Shown one piece after another: positions 60,209 to 64,000 of a stretch of 64,000 nucleotides of DNA (its first letter is position 1; each line of letters begins with the position of its first letter). The position numbers and the translations under genes are program-made. The stretch is from contig CAZHOJ010000002.1 of assembly GCA_964534125.1 (NCBI GenBank), positions 1 through 64,000 on the forward strand, in the 5' to 3' direction. Source of the stretch: 2-02-FULL-55-14 sp964534125. GTDB taxonomy: Bacteria > Bacteroidota > Ignavibacteria > UBA10030. Below the pieces are notes generated by a model, which was not told the DNA's origin, did not search any database, and was given only the letters and a program-made list of their open reading frames with translations.

Positions 60209-60922
60209 ATGGCAAGATCTTTTCTGCATATCGTCATCCTGGTGTCGCTGGCCTCCCTTTCGGCCATGGCACAGGTTGGGATGGGTGCGCTGGCGATAGG
60301 GGCTGAGGGATTCTACACGCTTCCTATCGGCGGCCTGGATGCACGGTTCACCCAGGGCATGGGTGGAGCACTCCTTCTCCGTGATGCGGCCGGCTCGGGG
60401 CAGAAATGGGGATTCCGGCTTGAGTATCTTGCATTCAGGGAGTCGGACCAGAAGTCCCTGTCGATTGAACGGAAGAGGGACATCGGCGCAGGGTCGCAGG
60501 ATTTCAGCGTGCCGTTGTCGGGCGTCACCATGTCGCTCAGTTCGATCGGGTTCCTTGTCACGTCGACGCATCCGGTCCTTCAGGAAGGTTCTTTCGGGAT
60601 GGACCTGGGCTATGGATTCGGCTTCTACCGGTGGCGTTACGATCGCTCAGCGCTGAGCGACACAGTGATGGTGGACTCCGCGGGCACATCTGTGGCGATC
60701 GACATCCTTGATGTTCCCTCGCTCTCGCAGCAGGACTGGTCCGGAGGCTTCGAGGCCGGATTTGATATCAGGCTGGATGCTACTGAATCTGTCTGGATTT
60801 CTCTGTCAGGCAGATACCGGCTCATCATCGGTGAGCTCTGGCCGACGCTCGACCTCGACCTCGAGAACGTCAGCGGCATGCAGATGGTCGACATCCGTTT
60901 AGGACTCCACGCCCGGCTCTGA
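60209..60922 (+). CDS. Outer-membrane beta-barrel protein, unknown function
   Basis: 237 residues from ATG 60209 (TTG 60203 is an alternative overlapping the previous gene). Signal peptide MARSFLHIVILVSLASLSAMAQ. Strand-rich: FYTLPIGGLDARFTQGMGGALLLRD, KWGFRLEYLAF, GMDLGYGFGFYRWRY, VWISLSGRYRLIIGE, and a C-terminal MVDIRLGLHARL. Not clearly homologous to the previous barrel. FAD oxidoreductase follows 2 bp later, so the envelope genes and the catabolic genes appear joined in one transcript. Confidence 0.68.
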   Translation: MARSFLHIVILVSLASLSAMAQVGMGALAIGAEGFYTLPIGGLDARFTQGMGGALLLRDAAGSGQKWGFRLEYLAFRESDQKSLSIERKRDIGAGSQDFSVPLSGVTMSLSSIGFLVTSTHPVLQEGSFGMDLGYGFGFYRWRYDRSALSDTVMVDSAGTSVAIDILDVPSLSQQDWSGGFEAGFDIRLDATESVWISLSGRYRLIIGELWPTLDLDLENVSGMQMVDIRLGLHARL

Positions 60923-60924
60923 TC

Positions 60925-62316
60925 ATGATCACTCGCAGACAGATAGAACAGCAGGCCATTCCCACCATTGAAGATGTCGACCTTCTTGTCATCGGCGGCG
61001 GCACGGCCGGGGCGATAGCAGGCATTGCCGGCGGACGGCAGAACCTGACAACGCTCGTGGTGGAGCAGTTCGGATTTCTCGGAGGAACACAGACGGGCGC
61101 GCTCGTGACGCCAATGATGCCCAATCAGCTCGATGGGAAACCGCTCAATGGTGGGATCGATGCCGAACTGAATGCATGGTTGAACGGGCAGCATCAATCC
61201 GGCGTCTGGAAGGACGGGAACCGGGGATGGTTCAATCCGGAGCATCTGAAATATGCGCTTGAGCATTTCAGCAAGCTGGCGGGGACGCACCTCCTGTACT
61301 ACACCATGTTCGAGGATGCCTGGGTCGAGGATGGTGTGCTGAAGGGGTGCGTTGTCACGAACAAGTCGGGCCGCGGACTCATCATGGCCCGCAGGACCAT
61401 AGATGCATCCGGCGATGCGGATGTTGCGTATCGTGCCGGTGTGCCGTTCGAATCTGGGGAGGGAGGGAGCAGGCGGAACCAGCCGTTCTCAGTGCGATTC
61501 CAGCTCGGGAATGTGGACCTTGGGCGTTTCGGGGAATATCTGAGCAGTCTCGGGCGGAGCGACGTCATGGACACGGCAGAGGGGAGCATTGTGCCGCTCA
61601 TCCATACTGCTATGATATGGGGAAAGGGATGGACGCTCGAGCCGGTCTTTCGCAAGGCCGTCGAGGACGGGGTGCTTCAGGAGAGCGACGGCAACTACTT
61701 CCAGGTGTTTTCGATGGCCGGACGGCCGGGGGAGCTCGCGTTCAACTGCCCGCGCATCAGTCATGAGGTGGACGGGACGAATCCGTTCCATCTGACGCGG
61801 GCGCAGATGCGGGGGAGAGAGATCATACAACGCTACGTCACGTTCTGCAGACGATATCTGCCCGGCTGCGAGGAGAGCTACCTGGTGATGTCTGCACCCA
61901 TGGTCGGAGTTCGGGAGACGCGACGCATCGTCGGTGAGTATTATCTGACCGCAGACGACGTGCTTGGCGCGAAGAAGTTTCCCGATGCCATTCTTCGTAA
62001 CAACTATCCGCTTGACATCCACAGGGATCCCAACGATGAGCGGCAGACGGTCACGAAACTGCCGCCGGGCGAATATCACGAGGTCCCGTACGGGTCCATC
62101 GTTCCGCAGGCCGTTGAAAATCTCCTCGTTGCAGGGCGCTGCTTCTCCGGTTCGTTCGAAGCGCAGAGCTCGGTCCGTGTCCAGTCGAACTGCCGGGCGA
62201 TGGGGGAGGCCGCTGCTGTCGCCTCCGCCCTTTCCCTTCAGAAGAACATCCACCCCCGTTCGCTCGATGGAGGAGAGCTCCGGGCGATGCTCGTCTCTCT
62301 CGGAGCACGACTGTAG
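60925..62316 (+). CDS. FAD-dependent oxidoreductase (FAD_oxidored family)
   Basis: 463 residues of the FAD_oxidored (PF12831-like) family. N-terminal dinucleotide motif VDLLVIGGGTAGAIAGIAGGRQNL, then LVVEQFGFLGGTQTGALVTPMM, IDASGDADVAYRAGVPFE and near the end VENLLVAGRCFSGSFEAQSSVRVQSNCRAMGEAAAVA, all typical. No signal peptide, so it is cytoplasmic even though envelope genes precede it. Members act on diverse substrates (some on sugars or heterocycles); the substrate here is probably what the next gene imports. Confidence 0.88.
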   Translation: MITRRQIEQQAIPTIEDVDLLVIGGGTAGAIAGIAGGRQNLTTLVVEQFGFLGGTQTGALVTPMMPNQLDGKPLNGGIDAELNAWLNGQHQSGVWKDGNRGWFNPEHLKYALEHFSKLAGTHLLYYTMFEDAWVEDGVLKGCVVTNKSGRGLIMARRTIDASGDADVAYRAGVPFESGEGGSRRNQPFSVRFQLGNVDLGRFGEYLSSLGRSDVMDTAEGSIVPLIHTAMIWGKGWTLEPVFRKAVEDGVLQESDGNYFQVFSMAGRPGELAFNCPRISHEVDGTNPFHLTRAQMRGREIIQRYVTFCRRYLPGCEESYLVMSAPMVGVRETRRIVGEYYLTADDVLGAKKFPDAILRNNYPLDIHRDPNDERQTVTKLPPGEYHEVPYGSIVPQAVENLLVAGRCFSGSFEAQSSVRVQSNCRAMGEAAAVASALSLQKNIHPRSLDGGELRAMLVSLGARL

Positions 62317-62322
62317 CCGGCG

Positions 62323-63801
62323 ATGCTGAACGCTCTGCTCATCCTTGCCCTCTTTGGAGCGGCGGCGGTGCTGATGTTCCTGCGGAAGGTTCCCGCCGTC
62401 CTGGCGCTTCCCCTGATGGCGATCGGCATCGGGCTCATCGAAGTGTTCAGCGGGAACCTGACCCTCTCTGATGTGTCCCTCGCGATCATGGCAGACGGGT
62501 CCATCCGTCTTGCGGAACCGATGGTCATTTCCTTCTTCGGCGGAATGGTGAGCGTGCTCCTTCAGAAATCGGGCATTGCGGAGAGCCTCGTTCGGAGAGG
62601 CGCAGAGCTCGCTGGTGATAATCCTCTCCTCACCTCTGTCCTGCTCCTGGCGATCGTCACGATCCTGTTCTCGACCATCGGAGGACTCGGCGCTGTCATC
62701 ATGGTGGGTACGATCATGCTGCCGATCCTCTCCTCACTTGGGCTTCGCGAGTACCTCGCCGCAGGCATTCTGCTGGTCGGCATCAGCCTCGGCGGACTGC
62801 TGAACGCCAACAACTGGGCGGTCTACAAGAGCGTGCTCGGCATGCAGGAGCCTGAGGTCTTCACGTATGCGCTCTCTCTGTTCGGCATCACCAGCGTTGG
62901 AGCGATAGCGTTCGTGGCTGTTGAGCTCATCCGGACTGGTTCGGTCGGGATCCGCAGAGTGAGGTCATCGCTCATCGGCATCATCGCTGTTGCAGCACTG
63001 TCGGGGTGGCTGATCTACCTGGCGCAGGGGATCGACCTCGCTCCTGTCGTTGTTGTCGCCCGATGGGTGGTCGGTCTGAGCATGGCGGTGATCGTTGTCC
63101 GACGCCTGATCGCATATCGCAGCGCTTCGTCAGGCACACCACTGACCGACTGGACGGGGTATCTGATCCCGCTGGTCCCGCTCGTCTGTATCCTTCTGTA
63201 TGGGATGCCGTTCATCACTGCCTTCGTTGTAGCGTTGGTGTATGGCGTGGTTGTCACCCTGCGCAGAGGGTCTCTCAATATGCTCAGCAGGGCGATCATC
63301 GAAGGAAGTTCCGGGGTCATTCCCGCCATCGTGCTGATGCTGGGCATCGGTATGCTCCTCAGTGCGATCCTGGGCCCGAGCGCTGCAGGTCCGGGACGCG
63401 ATTGGTACATCGGCTCTGGCGGGGCCCCCTGGCCCGTCCTGAGTGACATGAGGCCTTTGCTGGAGCTGATCGTTCCGGGCTCCTTCGTGTCCTATGTGGT
63501 GATCTTCTCCCTGCTGGGGCCGCTGGCTCTCTACAGGGGGCCCATGAATGTGTGGGGCCTCGGCTATGGCGTCGGAGGCATCCTCCTTGCGACCGGCGTC
63601 CCTGCCGGAGCGATCATGGGCGTGCTGATGTCCCTTGGCATCATTCAGGGCATCAGCGATCCCACCAACACGCAAAATGTGTGGGTCGCGAACGAGGTCC
63701 GCATCGATGTCAATGAGATCATGAGGCGAACGCTTCCGTATTCCTGGGCCATTGCCATAGTGGGCCTGGTCGTCGCCGGACTTCTCTACTATAGCTCATG
63801 A
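62323..63801 (+). CDS. Multi-pass membrane transporter, probably for an organic acid-type substrate
   Basis: 492 residues with about 12 hydrophobic helices in two halves. First half starts LLILALFGAAAVLMFLRKVPAVLALPLMAIGIGLIEV and includes TIGGLGAVIMVGTIMLPIL and GISLGGLLNANNWAVY; second half includes GVIPAIVLMLGIGMLLSAIL and the LGIIQGISDPTNTQNVWVANE segment. The repeat layout and the GLGAVIM/NTQNVW signatures recall ion-transporter-superfamily (GntP/CitM-like) carriers, but I cannot fix the family. Coupled to the next gene by a 4-bp overlap, so its substrate is probably that of the hydantoinase-like enzyme. Confidence 0.72.
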   Translation: MLNALLILALFGAAAVLMFLRKVPAVLALPLMAIGIGLIEVFSGNLTLSDVSLAIMADGSIRLAEPMVISFFGGMVSVLLQKSGIAESLVRRGAELAGDNPLLTSVLLLAIVTILFSTIGGLGAVIMVGTIMLPILSSLGLREYLAAGILLVGISLGGLLNANNWAVYKSVLGMQEPEVFTYALSLFGITSVGAIAFVAVELIRTGSVGIRRVRSSLIGIIAVAALSGWLIYLAQGIDLAPVVVVARWVVGLSMAVIVVRRLIAYRSASSGTPLTDWTGYLIPLVPLVCILLYGMPFITAFVVALVYGVVVTLRRGSLNMLSRAIIEGSSGVIPAIVLMLGIGMLLSAILGPSAAGPGRDWYIGSGGAPWPVLSDMRPLLELIVPGSFVSYVVIFSLLGPLALYRGPMNVWGLGYGVGGILLATGVPAGAIMGVLMSLGIIQGISDPTNTQNVWVANEVRIDVNEIMRRTLPYSWAIAIVGLVVAGLLYYSS

Positions 63802-64000
63802 GCATCAAGGGGCGGAGGCCGACATATCGCAGAGGCCCGGGCCGCAAAGGTCCCGTCCCCGTGAAGATCGGGATCGATGTCGGGGGCACCTTCACGCATG
63901 CGGTCGCGATCCATGCCCACGAACTGGAGATCGTCGGGACGGCCGTTGTCCCTACGACACACACCGCATCAGAGGGTGTGGCCCTCGGTGTGGTCAGGTC
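63798..64000 (+). CDS. Hydantoinase/oxoprolinase family protein, N-terminal part (runs off the window)
   Basis: Starts at ATG 63798, overlapping the transporter stop by 4 bp, and is open to the window end (67 codons plus). After a basic N terminus (SIKGRRPTYRRGPGRKG) comes VKIGIDVGGTFTHAVAIH, then VGTAVVPTTHTASEGVALGVV: the Hydant_A_N signature with the ASKHA phosphate-binding GIDVGGTFT. Such enzymes split 5-oxoproline, hydantoins or acetone-type substrates with ATP. Subunit B would be expected downstream. Confidence 0.88.
   Translation, partial: MSIKGRRPTYRRGPGRKGPVPVKIGIDVGGTFTHAVAIHAHELEIVGTAVVPTTHTASEGVALGVVR

Overview
The window looks like one scaffold of a metagenome-assembled genome: two runs of exactly 100 N (25208-25307 and 43627-43726) interrupt it, both inside repeats. 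GC content is moderately high. Two secreted proteins end in the PNPFNPST-type C-terminal domain of type IX secretion (T9SS), and a third may end in a divergent version. There is also a PorV/PorQ-type barrel and a TonB-dependent receptor with an N-terminal carboxypeptidase-regulatory-like domain. Together these point to the FCB group, most likely an Ignavibacteria or Chlorobiota-like relative of Bacteroidota. The exact phylum is an inference from protein style, not a placement.

Layout. 1-2.7 kb: an IS21-family element (istA/istB) abutting an orphan 3' end of a UDP-glucuronate-decarboxylase-like gene. 3.4-5.4 kb: ECF sigma factor, zinc-finger anti-sigma factor and a Spy/CpxP-like periplasmic protein. 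6.3-9.2 kb: a GDP-sugar operon (gmd, fcl and a second gmd-like gene). 9.3-17 kb: housekeeping genes (cysteine desulfurase, Ppx/GppA phosphatase, prmA, dacB) interspersed with solitary four-helix-bundle genes (23S rRNA intervening-sequence protein family) and a GIY-YIG gene. 17.3-29.4 kb: secA, glnB, era, a DUF1015 gene, an EamA exporter, methylmalonyl-CoA epimerase, uvrC, a fourth four-helix-bundle gene and lhgO. 29.5-32.9 kb: tRNA-Val and a pyrR-pyrB-pyrC operon with a candidate PyrR-binding leader hairpin and leader ORF. 33.4-43.4 kb: two envelope proteins, a giant NtrY-like sensor kinase, pgeF, glmS, an enoyl-ACP-reductase-like SDR and an acyl-CoA dehydrogenase. 43.5-45 kb: tRNA-Phe and a repeat-rich zone. 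45.1-47.5 kb: a reverse-strand polysaccharide export protein with several SLBB domains. 47.7-64 kb: eleven closely spaced same-strand genes, with two GHL10-type glycosidases (one fused to a phosphodiester-glycosidase domain), a T9SS cargo protein, a TonB-dependent receptor, secreted and barrel proteins, an FAD oxidoreductase, a multi-pass transporter and the start of a hydantoinase/oxoprolinase gene.

The most unusual property is the density and behaviour of small repeats. Degenerate heptanucleotide tandem repeats fill gaps between genes and also sit inside or at the ends of reading frames (anti-sigma factor, cysteine desulfurase, ppx, prmA at two places, uvrC). GC-rich palindromes recur between genes; one supplies the C-terminal tail of the sigma factor, and two others appear inserted in the D-loop and T-loop of tRNA gene remnants next to intact tRNA genes. 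The four four-helix-bundle genes share a TATACTGAG-like box about 70-80 nt before the start plus a G-rich ribosome binding site, so they look like cassettes with a common leader. These points, the pyr leader and the 16-kb secretion/uptake/catabolism gene block are the main leads. All functional calls rest on reading the sequence and on family knowledge; no searches were run.
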